From NCBI GenBank assembly GCA_040387755.1, contig JAZKDB010000001.1:372001-436000 (forward strand): 64,000 nt of DNA, read 5' to 3'. Shown here piece after piece: positions 46,201-53,311 of the stretch. The position numbers and the translations under genes are program-made. The notes under the pieces are model-generated. The model did not search any database and was not told where the DNA came from. It saw nothing but the letters and a program-made list of their open reading frames with translations. This DNA is from Rurimicrobium sp040387755 (GTDB lineage: Bacteria; Bacteroidota; Bacteroidia; Chitinophagales; Chitinophagaceae). Position 1 is the stretch's first letter, and each line of letters opens with the position of its first letter.

Positions 46201-46810
46201 GATTGGCTGTATTGCCTTCGGGCTGGAAGGGTACTGTATTGTCTGTTACTGCGGCTTCTATTTTTATGCTGTCCAACAGATAGCCATTGACTTGCAGATT
46301 GAAATTAGAATTGGAAACAACATCCTGATTATTGCCCAAAGAAATGCTTCTTCCATAACTGCCGTTCAGCTCCAATTGATCATAATCTACAAATTTGCCA
46401 TTGCTTTTTTTTCTGTCATAATAGTCTAATGAAGAAAACATATAGTTAGAGTCTACCAAAGAGCGGTTTTTGTGCTGATACACTTTTCCAAAATCCAGCG
46501 GAAGCCTCCGGTAAGAAATTTGTACAGAATCAACAGATGGTTTTTTGCGCCAGCGAACTGTGGATTGAAGTGGTGAAATTTCATAATCGGCAGGGTCAAT
46601 ACCTTCTATGCTGAAATTACTGATAGCAACAGAATCAATTTTTACAGAGTCGCTTACTGCAATGGTTTTATACACCAGATTGCTAAATTCCTGTGCAATA
46701 CCTTGTCCGCGCGATAGGTGTATCAGCGAAAGAAAGCAGAAAAGACAAAGTGTAATTTTTTTTACAAGCACAAATGTGTAGCAGCCAATATTGTTCCAAA
46801 AATAGTACAA
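43298..46810 (-). CDS. Large outer-membrane beta-barrel protein, SprA-like segments
   Basis: This 1170-aa protein is the last gene of a four-gene minus-strand cluster. A GTG at 46771 would start right at the signal peptide (V-L-V-K-K-I-T-L-C-L-F ... S-R-G-Q), so the ATG at 46810 is uncertain. Residues about 275-345 (G-P-Y-R-L-V-G-N-N-G-E, K-V-Y-V-D-N ... D-Y-I-I-N-Y-N-T-N-E-V-R-F) resemble segments seen in SprA-type and other large Bacteroidota outer-membrane proteins. The second half is a long run of barrel-like strands ending R-M-S-L-R-A-I-L. It is probably a large outer-membrane channel or assembly protein of unknown substrate. Confidence 0.7.
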   Translation of the reverse strand: MYYFWNNIGCYTFVLVKKITLCLFCFLSLIHLSRGQGIAQEFSNLVYKTIAVSDSVKIDSVAISNFSIEGIDPADYEISPLQSTVRWRKKPSVDSVQISYRRLPLDFGKVYQHKNRSLVDSNYMFSSLDYYDRKKSNGKFVDYDQLELNGSYGRSISLGNNQDVVSNSNFNLQVNGYLLDSIKIEAAVTDNTVPFQPEGNTANLQEFDLISIRLSKEKRSLQLGDYNLNKPDAYFLNYTKRVQGLFFQTEDKINKSLSNKAGFSASMAKGEFARNIFNGSEGNQGPYRLVGNNGEQLFVVLAATEKVYVDNILQERGENADYIINYNTNEVRFMPRRPINQFSRIQIEFEYRTNNYLNSLLYAYDELSIGKKWQIKMNAYSNQDAKNQPFQQNLTGEQKRLLAGIGDSVQDALIPNISPDTFAANKILYQIKDTTYAGLVVDTIYEYSTDAGIPLYSVSFSYTGVGKGDYRISGTNANGRVYEWVGLKQGDYSAVSLIITPKAHQVVTLAAQYQIDSFKKVYIEMAGSNKDPNTFSAVDNANHQGLASKVIYEEQRFLGKKDSMNVSDWTLQNNIQYEYVQSKFRAIAPFRAVEFGRDWNVPLSGVSPDENWASFATKIGHRRYGTVDYGLSRYSRGTNYTGLKNILGYTFKNKKINTGFNMSVMDAEDSAIKTQFFKPLLFADYTFQKLLKSTVGGSYYAEHNEARLLNSDSMHRSSFYFDIATLFWRSKNSRNYNYSATYFQRRDFLPFQNQFQLQNHSDNYALQFGLGNGSNHRLNFVGSYRQLFIDNTSVINAKQEQTLLGRLQYDGGIWNQALSFATLYEFGTGQEQKRSFTYVQVPAGQGMYNWIDYNNDGIQQLNEFVIALYPDQKLFIRIFTPSDEYVKVNNINFNQSIGFEPGNFFRQKNRSLLARLCSKISNQSALQVSNKILNTAGIQSFNPIEQSYNDSSILQTNASINNTFYLNRSSARWGFDYNYLNNKSEQLLTYGLSANNSKQHLTKLRLGLSKSITLNTTGRWGNRSNLSGIDDGSSYLQKYWAAEPALIWLNRSALRISTSVKYEERKNDAAYGGERAEIQSANIEGRFSQNTAGIIQLRFTFSKIYYQGLISAPISYAMLDGLKQGDNLLWYLNWQRKIGKGIELFIEYEGRKAGTDKVVNTGRMSLRAIL

Positions 46811-46838
46811 GATAAGTTGTGCTTTGGTTGTATGGCGA

Positions 46839-47495
46839 TTAATGGCTTAAATATTCGTGTTGTACTAAATCTTCTCTTTTTTTGCATAGATGGGTTTTGC
46901 CATCTTTAAGTAAATAAATTTGGTTGCAAAGTGGTAATACAGATTCGTATAAATGATCGCTGATGATAAATCCTTTGCTGGCTTTTTCTTCATTGATCCA
47001 TTGGGCGATAAACTCAATATATAAGGGCATAATATGGGTGAAGGGCTCGTCCAGCATCACAAATAGCCCTTTCTTTTTAATGATGATATAGATTTCCACC
47101 ATCCGTCTTATTCCTCCGGACAATGCTGCAATTGTGCTTTTTTGTCTTCCATGGAGCTCCGGCAGTTCTTTTGCAAATGCATCAAAGGAAAGTTGATAAA
47201 AGTCAAATGCTTTTTGGATCGTAATCCCTGAAGGGATAAAATGATGCTGGGGTAAATAAGCAACACCCAGGGGGTATCGGTATGCCGGTTTGATATTTTT
47301 TCCGTCAATACGGACCGAATAATCTTCCAGTTCAGTAGTGCCAAAAGCAATTTTCATCAGACTGCTTTTACCCTCGCCATTTCTGCCCAGTAAGCCTATT
47401 GTTTGGCCTGTATCACAGCGCAGATAGACATCCCTCAGGATTTTACGCTGACCATATTGCAACTGTATACCATCAATTTCAAGACTATGCATCAC
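46839..47495 (-). CDS. ABC transporter ATP-binding protein
   Basis: This 218-aa ATPase has Walker A G37-R-N-G-E-G-K-S44, signature L125-S-G-G128, and Walker B F-V-M-L-D-E-P with E150. It powers a transporter whose membrane part is not obvious; the overlapping 119-aa membrane protein upstream (ATGA overlap) is the only candidate here. S-D-H after strand 9 is the switch histidine. It is short and lacks fused membrane segments. The genes on both sides are co-oriented and nearly touching, so the cluster is likely one transcript. Confidence 0.88.
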   Translation of the reverse strand: MMHSLEIDGIQLQYGQRKILRDVYLRCDTGQTIGLLGRNGEGKSSLMKIAFGTTELEDYSVRIDGKNIKPAYRYPLGVAYLPQHHFIPSGITIQKAFDFYQLSFDAFAKELPELHGRQKSTIAALSGGIRRMVEIYIIIKKKGLFVMLDEPFTHIMPLYIEFIAQWINEEKASKGFIISDHLYESVLPLCNQIYLLKDGKTHLCKKREDLVQHEYLSH

Positions 47496-47851
47496 AGACA
47501 GGTATAGGTGAACAGCAGGGAAAGAATAAAAATACTGATATCAATCAATAGGGCATTTATCCAAAGTGTTTTTCTCGAAACACACAGGTTGTAGTAGAAA
47601 TAGAATTGTTCTTTTCGGAAGCTTTGTATGAAGAAGAAAATAGAAACAAGCGTAGCTGCTTTCAGGAATTGAAGACCATAAACAGCACCAATTCCTAATC
47701 TCCGGAGCAGCCAACAACACGCAAGGGTTATAAGATTGCTGGCAAAGCCAAAGTTCTTATAGAATAACAGTATTGCTTTCAATACAATCGATATTTTCAA
47801 ATCAAACCAATTATTTTTTCTTCCTGAAATCCCCTCTTTTCCAGGCCTCAA
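47492..47851 (-). CDS. Small membrane protein coupled to the ABC ATPase
   Basis: This 119-aa frame has three hydrophobic segments (about 38-54, 58-75 and 98-117). From ATG 47851 it overlaps the upstream gene by 41 bases with a polar, unlikely leader; TTG 47800 (L-K-I-S-I-V-L-K-A-I) gives a start just past that gene and is a good alternative. Its stop overlaps the ABC ATPase start as ATGA. It may be the membrane partner of the ATPase, although it is small for an ABC permease. No family was recognised. Confidence 0.55.
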   Translation of the reverse strand: MRPGKEGISGRKNNWFDLKISIVLKAILLFYKNFGFASNLITLACCWLLRRLGIGAVYGLQFLKAATLVSIFFFIQSFRKEQFYFYYNLCVSRKTLWINALLIDISIFILSLLFTYTCL

Positions 47852-48458
47852 TGAATTGTCCCCATTTAATCGGGCTGAGGATATTCATGGGCTGTTGCTG
47901 GCCTGCATAAGCCGCTCTATAAGCAGCGTCTTTTTGGGCATAAGCTTGTCCCGCACGGCCATCAGGGCGTAGAATCACACTCATCATACGCATCATGGCC
48001 AAATCGCTGTTTTTTCGGGCAATTTCATAACGGTCATCTTCCAGATTCAAATTCTGAAATGCATAATTGAAATTCTCTTTGGAAGGCAAAGCATGGATAA
48101 TCGTTTCATTCAGAAAGAAAGTATCCTGACTCAGCAATTGCACCAGGGAAATGGTATTACCTGAAATGTTCTCAGGTACTACATATTCTTTACCGTTAAA
48201 GCCTAATGAACGAAATTGAATGGTATCTCCTTTAAAACAGACCAGAGCAAATACACCTTTGTCGCTGGTATAGGTTCCCTTACTCTGATTTTTGACGGAT
48301 ACAATGGCATCCGGAATGCCGTACAAACTGTCACTGGTCATTACTACACCATTGATTTGCACTAGTTTGTCAAAAATAACCTGTGCCTTTGTCGTAAAGT
48401 TGATAGAACATAGCAATACTGTGAGCGCAAATATTGTTTTGATGAATCTGTTTTGCAT
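47811..48458 (-). CDS. Secreted CarbopepD-regulatory-like protein
   Basis: This 215-aa product has a signal peptide to about residue 25 (F-T-T-K-A-Q). Residues 34-110 carry I-N-G-V-V-M-T-S-D-S-L-Y-G-I-P-D-A-I-V-S-V and the G-T-Y-T-S-D-K-G-V-F-A-L-V pattern of carboxypeptidase-D regulatory-like domains common in Bacteroidota envelope proteins. The C-terminal 90 residues are helical and basic, ending K-K-K. It is the first gene of the minus-strand cluster and is divergent from mrp. Confidence 0.75.
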   Translation of the reverse strand: MQNRFIKTIFALTVLLCSINFTTKAQVIFDKLVQINGVVMTSDSLYGIPDAIVSVKNQSKGTYTSDKGVFALVCFKGDTIQFRSLGFNGKEYVVPENISGNTISLVQLLSQDTFFLNETIIHALPSKENFNYAFQNLNLEDDRYEIARKNSDLAMMRMMSVILRPDGRAGQAYAQKDAAYRAAYAGQQQPMNILSPIKWGQFIEAWKRGDFRKKK

Positions 48459-48553
48459 AGTGAAATCTGTAAAGAAGTAAATGAATCAGTATTGGTAATG
48501 TACGTATAAAAAAACAATTCGAAACTAATGTTACAAAGGAAAACCGTATCGCT

Positions 48554-48561
48554 TAGTTTTG
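48554..48561 (+). promoter_or_regulatory. -7 box upstream of mrp
   Basis: TAGTTTTG matches TAnnTTTG and lies 33 bases before the mrp ATG, within the divergent spacer 48459-48594. Confidence 0.5.
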
Positions 48562-48594
48562 CACATAAATTTTTCAATTTAACAAACGTTTTTG

Positions 48595-49689
48595 ATGATA
48601 ACGAAAGAAGCAGTTTTAGCAGCATTGGGTAATGTAGACGACCCCGATTTGCACAAGGATATTGTGACCCTTGGTATGGTGAAAAATCTCAGTGTGGAAG
48701 GAAATAAGGTGGCTTTTACGGTTGAACTGACCACTCCTGCCTGCCCGATGAAAGAAATGATTGAGAAGGCTTGTGTCAATGCTGTAAAGTTGATGGTGAG
48801 CAAAGAAGCTGAAATAGATATTACCATGAGCGCGCGCGTGGTGTCTAACCGCAAAGACCGTAAAGATGTATTGCCTGGCGTGAAGAATATTATTGCAGTG
48901 GCATCAGGTAAGGGTGGGGTAGGTAAGTCTACTGTAGCCGTTAATCTGGCTTTGGGTCTGGCTGCCGAAGGTGCAACCGTGGGTTTGATGGATGCGGATA
49001 TTTATGGTCCTTCAGTGCCCATTATGATGGGTATCCGCGATGAACGCCCTAAAATGACTGAGGTGAATGGAAAAGGAATGATAGTGCCGATTGACAAATA
49101 TGGTATCAAAGTAATGTCGATTGGCTTGCTGATAGACGAAAAACAGGCCGTAATCTGGCGTGGACCAATGGCAAGTTCTGCCTTAAAACAATTTGTTACT
49201 GATGTGCTTTGGGGCGAACTAGATTATTTAGTCATTGATTTGCCACCCGGTACAGGCGATGTACATCTCACTATTGCGCAGACCATCCCGGTTACCGGTG
49301 CGGTGATTGTGTCTACACCACAAGCTGTGGCTGCTGCTGATGCACGCAAAGCTGTGATGATGTTCAAGCAAGAGCACATCAAGATTCCGATTTTGGGTGT
49401 GATCGAAAATATGGCTTATTTCACGCCTGCCGAGTTGCCGGACAATAAATATTATATTTTTGGTAAAGGTGGAGCCGTTAAAATGGCCGAGCAATTTGAA
49501 TTACCCTTCCTCGGCGAATTGCCTTTGGTGCAAAGTATCCGCGAAGGTGGCGATATGGGCATCCCAGCCGTGATAGACGAAGATTCTCCGGCTCGCGAAA
49601 AATTCCTGGAGCTGGCCCGCAATGTGGCACAGAATGTTTCTATCCGCAATGCGAGTATGGAGCCGACCAAGGTGTTGGAGATTAATTAA
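48595..49689 (+). CDS. Mrp/ApbC-family iron-sulfur cluster carrier ATPase
   Basis: This 364-aa protein starts at ATG 48595 (a TTG three bases earlier is less likely). An N-terminal MIP18/DUF59 domain (about 1-85, with D-D-P-D-L-H and C-P-M) is joined to a deviant Walker P-loop ATPase: G105-K-G-G-V-G-K-S-T113, then D-A-D-I-Y-G-P-S and I-D-L-P-P-G-T-G-D. Mrp/NBP35 proteins carry Fe-S clusters to apoproteins. The CxxC pair found near E-N-M in many homologues is absent here: the segment reads E-N-M-A-Y-F-T-P-A-E. I recall the same in other Bacteroidota members. Confidence 0.93.
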   Translation: MITKEAVLAALGNVDDPDLHKDIVTLGMVKNLSVEGNKVAFTVELTTPACPMKEMIEKACVNAVKLMVSKEAEIDITMSARVVSNRKDRKDVLPGVKNIIAVASGKGGVGKSTVAVNLALGLAAEGATVGLMDADIYGPSVPIMMGIRDERPKMTEVNGKGMIVPIDKYGIKVMSIGLLIDEKQAVIWRGPMASSALKQFVTDVLWGELDYLVIDLPPGTGDVHLTIAQTIPVTGAVIVSTPQAVAAADARKAVMMFKQEHIKIPILGVIENMAYFTPAELPDNKYYIFGKGGAVKMAEQFELPFLGELPLVQSIREGGDMGIPAVIDEDSPAREKFLELARNVAQNVSIRNASMEPTKVLEIN

Positions 49690-49708
49690 TAATAAATATT
49701 TGATAATT

Positions 49709-49743
49709 AAAAATGGCGACAAGTATCTGGTCGCCATTTTTTT
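49709..49743 (+). terminator. Terminator after mrp
   Basis: AAAATGGCGAC pairs with GTCGCCATTTT around a nine-base loop, with a T run following. Confidence 0.88.
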
Positions 49744-49926
49744 CATTTTGGTATAAATTGTGCTATTCAGATCAAAAAAATCATTTAGTTTTTATTATAT
49801 GTAATTATGCCTTTATATAATAAAGGTAAATGTTGACAAAATGTTTCAATTAATAAAAAATATTCTGGTTTTGGGGTAGGTTTCGAAGTTTTTGAAAAAA
49901 AAATTATTTTATTCATAAAATGTCCT

Positions 49927-49934
49927 TACTTTTG
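49927..49934 (+). promoter_or_regulatory. -7 box upstream of infA
   Basis: TACTTTTG matches TAnnTTTG, 15 bases before the infA ATG. The box and flank (TTTTGCAATCC) are identical to those at the tRNA-Asn promoter. No TTG at the right distance was found. Confidence 0.5.
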
Positions 49935-49949
49935 CAATCCTTTTAAAAT

Positions 49950-50168
49950 ATGGCTAAACAGTCCTTAATCAAACAAGACGGTACTATTATCGAAGCTTTA
50001 TCGAACGCTATGTTTCGTGTGAGGTTAGAGAATGGACATGAGATATTGGCCACTATATCAGGCAAGATGCGTATGCACTACATCCGTATCCTGCCAGGAG
50101 ACAAGGTAGGCGTAGAGATGAGTCCCTACGATCTAAGCAGAGGCAGAATAATATATCGTTACAAATAA
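49950..50168 (+). CDS. infA: Translation initiation factor IF-1
   Basis: This 72-aa OB-fold protein binds the 30S A site during initiation. It reads M-A-K-Q-S-L-I-K-Q-D-G-T-I, with the conserved N-A-M-F-R-V-R-L-E-N-G-H, I-S-G-K-M-R-M-H-Y-I-R-I and S-P-Y-D-L-S-R-G-R-I segments. Length is exactly typical. It opens the alpha ribosomal block; the usual upstream secY-map genes are not present. Confidence 0.97.
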   Translation: MAKQSLIKQDGTIIEALSNAMFRVRLENGHEILATISGKMRMHYIRILPGDKVGVEMSPYDLSRGRIIYRYK

Positions 50169-50196
50169 TCACAACTTCTTTAAAAAAAGAACAACA

Positions 50197-50313
50197 ATGA
50201 AAGTAAGAGCAGCAATTAAAAAACGCAGTGCAGATTGCAAGATTGTACGTCGCAAAGGCAGATTGTACATCATCAACAAAAAAAATCCCCGTTTTAAGCA
50301 ACGTCAGGGATAA
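50197..50313 (+). CDS. rpmJ: 50S ribosomal protein L36
   Basis: This 38-aa basic protein reads M-K-V-R-A-A-I-K-K-R-S and ends K-N-P-R-F-K-Q-R-Q-G, the standard L36 pattern. It has a single cysteine (C14) rather than the full zinc-binding C-x2-C-x12-C-x4-H set, so it is a zinc-free (C-minus) form. It lies 28 bases after infA. Confidence 0.96.
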   Translation: MKVRAAIKKRSADCKIVRRKGRLYIINKKNPRFKQRQG

Positions 50314-50353
50314 TTACAATTAGCAATTTATAATTAATAATTAAAAATAAAGA

Positions 50354-50734
50354 ATGGCTCGTATAGCTGGTATAGATTTACCTAAAAACAAGCGTGGTGA
50401 GATAGCGCTTACTTACATCTATGGTATTGGCAGCACAACTGCCCGTTACATCCTCGAAAAAGCTGGTATCAGCTATGACAAAAAAGCGATGGAATGGAAT
50501 GACGAAGAGCAAACTGCTATTCGTAACATCATCAACAGTGAGTTCAAAGTAGAAGGCCAATTGCGTTCTGAAGTTCAAACGAACATCAAACGTCTTATGG
50601 ACATCGCTTGCTATCGCGGATTGCGTCATCGTAAAGGCTTACCCCTTCGCGGTCAGCGTACCCGTACCAACAGCCGTACCCGTAAAGGTAAGCGCAAAAC
50701 TGTTGCAGGTAAAAAGAAAGCACCGAAAAAATAG
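50354..50734 (+). CDS. rpsM: 30S ribosomal protein S13
   Basis: This 126-aa head protein of the small subunit reads M-A-R-I-A-G-I-D-L-P. It includes the H2TH part (Y-G-I-G-S-T-T-A-R), G-L-R-H-R-K-G-L-P-L-R-G-Q-R-T-R-T-N and a Lys-rich tail. S13 contacts the P-site tRNA and 50S bridges. It sits in the standard order after rpmJ, 40 bases downstream. Confidence 0.97.
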   Translation: MARIAGIDLPKNKRGEIALTYIYGIGSTTARYILEKAGISYDKKAMEWNDEEQTAIRNIINSEFKVEGQLRSEVQTNIKRLMDIACYRGLRHRKGLPLRGQRTRTNSRTRKGKRKTVAGKKKAPKK

Positions 50735-50796
50735 TAGCAATACTATTCGTACCATCGCCAGATCTGCCCATTGGTGCTGCAAGGAGGGATGTTACA

Positions 50797-50815
50797 ATGC
50801 TGAGACACTCAGCAT
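50797..50815 (+). promoter_or_regulatory. Hairpin in the rpsM-rpsK spacer
   Basis: ATGCTGA and TCAGCAT form a perfect seven-bp stem around GACAC. The 114-base spacer between rpsM and rpsK is longer than usual for the block. No U tract follows, so it is not a terminator. Confidence 0.4.
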
Positions 50816-50848
50816 AAATTTGTTAATGATTACCTTATTAAAAACAAA

Positions 50849-51250
50849 ATGGCAAAAGCACAATCATCTGCAAAAGTCGCTGCTAAAAAGCGCATCGTGA
50901 AGGTTGATGTACATGGAGATGCACACATCAACGCCACATTTAACAACATCATCGTGAGCCTTACCAACAAGGCTGGTCAGGTTATCTCTTGGTCATCTGC
51001 TGGTAAAATGGGCTTCCGTGGTTCAAAGAAAAACACTCCATACGCTGCCCAAATGGCTGCTGCGGATTGTGGTAAGAAAGCAATGGACGCCGGCTTGAAA
51101 AAAGTTGACGTTATCGTTAAAGGACCTGGTTCTGGTCGTGAAGGGGCTATCCGCTCTTTAGCCAGCATCGGATTGGAAGTAACTTCTATCAAAGACGTTA
51201 CGCCAATGCCGCACAACGGTTGCCGCCCTCCGAAAAAACGTAGAGTATAG
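50849..51250 (+). CDS. rpsK: 30S ribosomal protein S11
   Basis: This 133-aa platform protein has the conserved core H-I-N-A-T-F-N-N-I-I-V-S-L-T, S-A-G-K-M-G-F-R-G-S-K-K-N-T-P-Y-A-A-Q and the C-terminal D-V-T-P-M-P-H-N-G-C-R-P-P-K-K-R-R-V. The N-terminal 20 residues are Lys/Ala-rich. It is in the canonical block position. Confidence 0.97.
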   Translation: MAKAQSSAKVAAKKRIVKVDVHGDAHINATFNNIIVSLTNKAGQVISWSSAGKMGFRGSKKNTPYAAQMAAADCGKKAMDAGLKKVDVIVKGPGSGREGAIRSLASIGLEVTSIKDVTPMPHNGCRPPKKRRV

Positions 51251-51263
51251 TCTCAATATATTT

Positions 51264-51399
51264 ATCGAATGAAGTATTTCTACGGAAATTCTTCATTCGA
51301 TTTTCCACTTTTATTTAAACACTCTGAAGCGTATCTGATTTTACGATTTTTATATGAAACGCTTCGGAATTTAGGACAAAAATCGATAAATAACACGCA
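51264..51399 (+). promoter_or_regulatory. Structured rpsD leader with candidate pseudoknot
   Basis: Two hairpins are visible. The first is 11 perfect pairs (51264-51274 with 51291-51301). The second is 10 pairs including one wobble (51323-51332 with 51359-51368). In addition CGATTTTT (51344-51351), inside the second loop, is exactly complementary to AAAAATCG (51378-51385) just downstream of that hairpin, which would make an H-type pseudoknot ending 14 bases before the rpsD start. S4 represses its own operon through leader pseudoknots in other bacteria, and S4 leader motifs are described for Bacteroidia/Flavobacteria (memory). The autoregulation here is inference. Confidence 0.6.
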
Positions 51400-52005
51400 A
51401 TGGCACGTTATACAGGACCCAAAAACAGAATCTGCCGTAAATTCGGCGAGCCTATCTTAGGCTCAGGAAAAAACTTGCAAAAGAAAAGTGCACCTCCGGG
51501 AATGCATGGTGCAAGCAAAAAACGCAAAACAGCATCTGAGTACGCTGTTCAGCTTAAAGAAAAGCAAAAAGCCAAATACACCTACATGGTGTTGGAAAAA
51601 CAATTCCGCAACACCTATGTTGAAGCAAGCCGCCTGAAAGGTGCGACCGGCGAAAACTTGGTGAAATTGTTGGAATCACGTTTGGATAATGTGGTTTATC
51701 GTATGGGTATTGCACCTACACGCCCTGCTGCACGCCAGTTGGTATCTCACAAACATATCCTTGTTAATGGTGATATCGTGAACATCGCTTCTTATCGTTT
51801 GAAACCAGGTGATGTAATCGAATTGAAACCAAAGAGCAAAGTAAACACTGCTATTTTGAGCCTTATCCGTTCAAAAAACCCGAAAATTAACTGGGTAGAG
51901 TGGAGCGAAAAAGACCTTAAAGGTACTTATTTGGCTAACCCTGAGCGTGAAAGTGTTCCTGAGAATATCAAGGAACAACTGATTGTTGAGTTGTACTCTA
52001 AATAA
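51400..52005 (+). CDS. rpsD: 30S ribosomal protein S4
   Basis: This 201-aa primary 16S-binding protein reads M-A-R-Y-T-G-P-K-N-R-I-C-R-K-F-G-E. The S4 RNA-binding domain (about 92-155) has R-L-D-N-V-V-Y-R-M-G and A-R-Q-L-V-S-H-K-H-I-L-V-N-G. It also acts as an autorepressor in many bacteria. It starts 14 bases after a possible pseudoknot. A 12-bp hairpin without a U tract (52008-52037) follows the stop. Confidence 0.97.
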   Translation: MARYTGPKNRICRKFGEPILGSGKNLQKKSAPPGMHGASKKRKTASEYAVQLKEKQKAKYTYMVLEKQFRNTYVEASRLKGATGENLVKLLESRLDNVVYRMGIAPTRPAARQLVSHKHILVNGDIVNIASYRLKPGDVIELKPKSKVNTAILSLIRSKNPKINWVEWSEKDLKGTYLANPERESVPENIKEQLIVELYSK

Positions 52006-52007
52006 TA

Positions 52008-52037
52008 AAACCAAATACGACAAACCGTATTTGGTTT
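52008..52037 (+). promoter_or_regulatory. 12-bp hairpin in the rpsD-rpoA spacer
   Basis: AAACCAAATACG and CGTATTTGGTTT pair perfectly around ACAAAC. There is no U run, so it more likely stabilises or processes the transcript than ends it. Confidence 0.5.
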
Positions 52038-52151
52038 GCCGTTTATTTGAGCAAACAAAAAAAGTGTATTCTAGTTTGTTGGATATTCATTCAAAATCAA
52101 TTATTTTACGCTGCAATTTTTTAAACGAACACTTAAAATACCAATATCAAT

Positions 52152-53150
52152 ATGGCAATATTGAATTTTCAAAAACCAGATAAGATTGTTTTGCAAAAAG
52201 CAAACGATTTTGAAGCGCAATTTGAGTTTCGTCCTTTAGAGCCCGGTTACGGTGTTACTATTGGTAATGCATTGCGTCGTGTATTGCTTTCTTCATTAGA
52301 AGGATATGCAATTACTTCAATCAAAATTGCTGGTGCCGATCACGAATTTGCAACCATTAAAGGTGTGTTGGAAGACGTAACGGAAATTATCCTAAATCTG
52401 AAACAAGTTCGCTTCAAAAAAACTGCAGAACAAGAATTGAGCCATGACAGATGTGAGTTGAGCATCAAACAAGGTCAGTTTACTGCAGGTATGATTGGCG
52501 ATGCATTGCCAAATTTTGAGGTGATGAACCCAGATTTGGTGATTTGCAGTATGGAAACAGGTACTACTTTCAATATCGAACTTTCTATAGGTAAAGGTCG
52601 TGGTTATGTGCCTTCAGAAGAAAATCGTCCGAAGGATGGTATGCTGGGTGTTATTGCTATTGATTCTATTTTTACCCCAATCAAAAACGTTAAATACACC
52701 ATTGAAAATACCCGTGTAGAACAACGTACCGATTTCGAAAAATTAATCATGGACGTAGTAACTGACGGTACTATTCATCCTGAAGAAGCAGTTAAAGAAG
52801 CATCTCGTATCCTTATACAGCATCTGATGATTATCACTGACGAAAACATTTCGTTGGATAATAAGAAAGAAGAGCGTGAGAATGTGGTTGATGAAGAGAC
52901 ATTACAATTGCGCAAAATCCTTGGTACACCACTTGAAGATTTAGAGCTTTCTGTACGCGCCTTCAATTGCCTTAAAGCTGCGAAAATTAATTCATTGAGT
53001 GAGTTGGTAAACTACACACAGGATGAGTTGATGAAATTCCGCAATTTCGGTCAAAAATCATTGTCAGAAATTGAGCAGGTATTACACGAGCGTGGTCTTC
53101 ACTTCGGTATGGACATTTCACGTTTGAAAAGCTTGTCAAAAGATTTCTAG
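52152..53150 (+). CDS. rpoA: RNA polymerase subunit alpha
   Basis: This 332-aa subunit has an N-terminal assembly domain (about 1-235) with P-L-E-P-G-Y-G-V-T-I-G-N-A-L-R-R-V-L-L-S-S and a linker rich in charged residues. The C-terminal DNA/activator-binding domain (about 250-325) carries L-E-D-L-E-L-S-V-R-A-F-N-C-L-K and F-G-Q-K-S-L-S-E-I. The length is standard for Bacteroidota. A strong terminator-like hairpin follows at 53166. Confidence 0.97.
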   Translation: MAILNFQKPDKIVLQKANDFEAQFEFRPLEPGYGVTIGNALRRVLLSSLEGYAITSIKIAGADHEFATIKGVLEDVTEIILNLKQVRFKKTAEQELSHDRCELSIKQGQFTAGMIGDALPNFEVMNPDLVICSMETGTTFNIELSIGKGRGYVPSEENRPKDGMLGVIAIDSIFTPIKNVKYTIENTRVEQRTDFEKLIMDVVTDGTIHPEEAVKEASRILIQHLMIITDENISLDNKKEERENVVDEETLQLRKILGTPLEDLELSVRAFNCLKAAKINSLSELVNYTQDELMKFRNFGQKSLSEIEQVLHERGLHFGMDISRLKSLSKDF

Positions 53151-53165
53151 TAATTAAAATTTTAC

Positions 53166-53202
53166 AGCCACAGTAAGCTCTCCCGCTTATTGTGGCTTTT
53201 TA
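53166..53202 (+). terminator. Terminator-like hairpin between rpoA and rplQ
   Basis: AGCCACAGTAAGC and GCTTATTGTGGCT give 13 pairs (one G-T) with a six-base loop and TTTTT behind. It would separate rplQ from the rest of the block or attenuate it. Confidence 0.7.
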
Positions 53203-53311
53203 TAAAAAAATGTGTACTGAAAAGGGTAGGGAAACACAAACCACTTACAATTCTTTGACACGGTGTAAGCGGAGGCGATAACGCCAATCATTTATTAAAA
53301 ACAACAACGTC

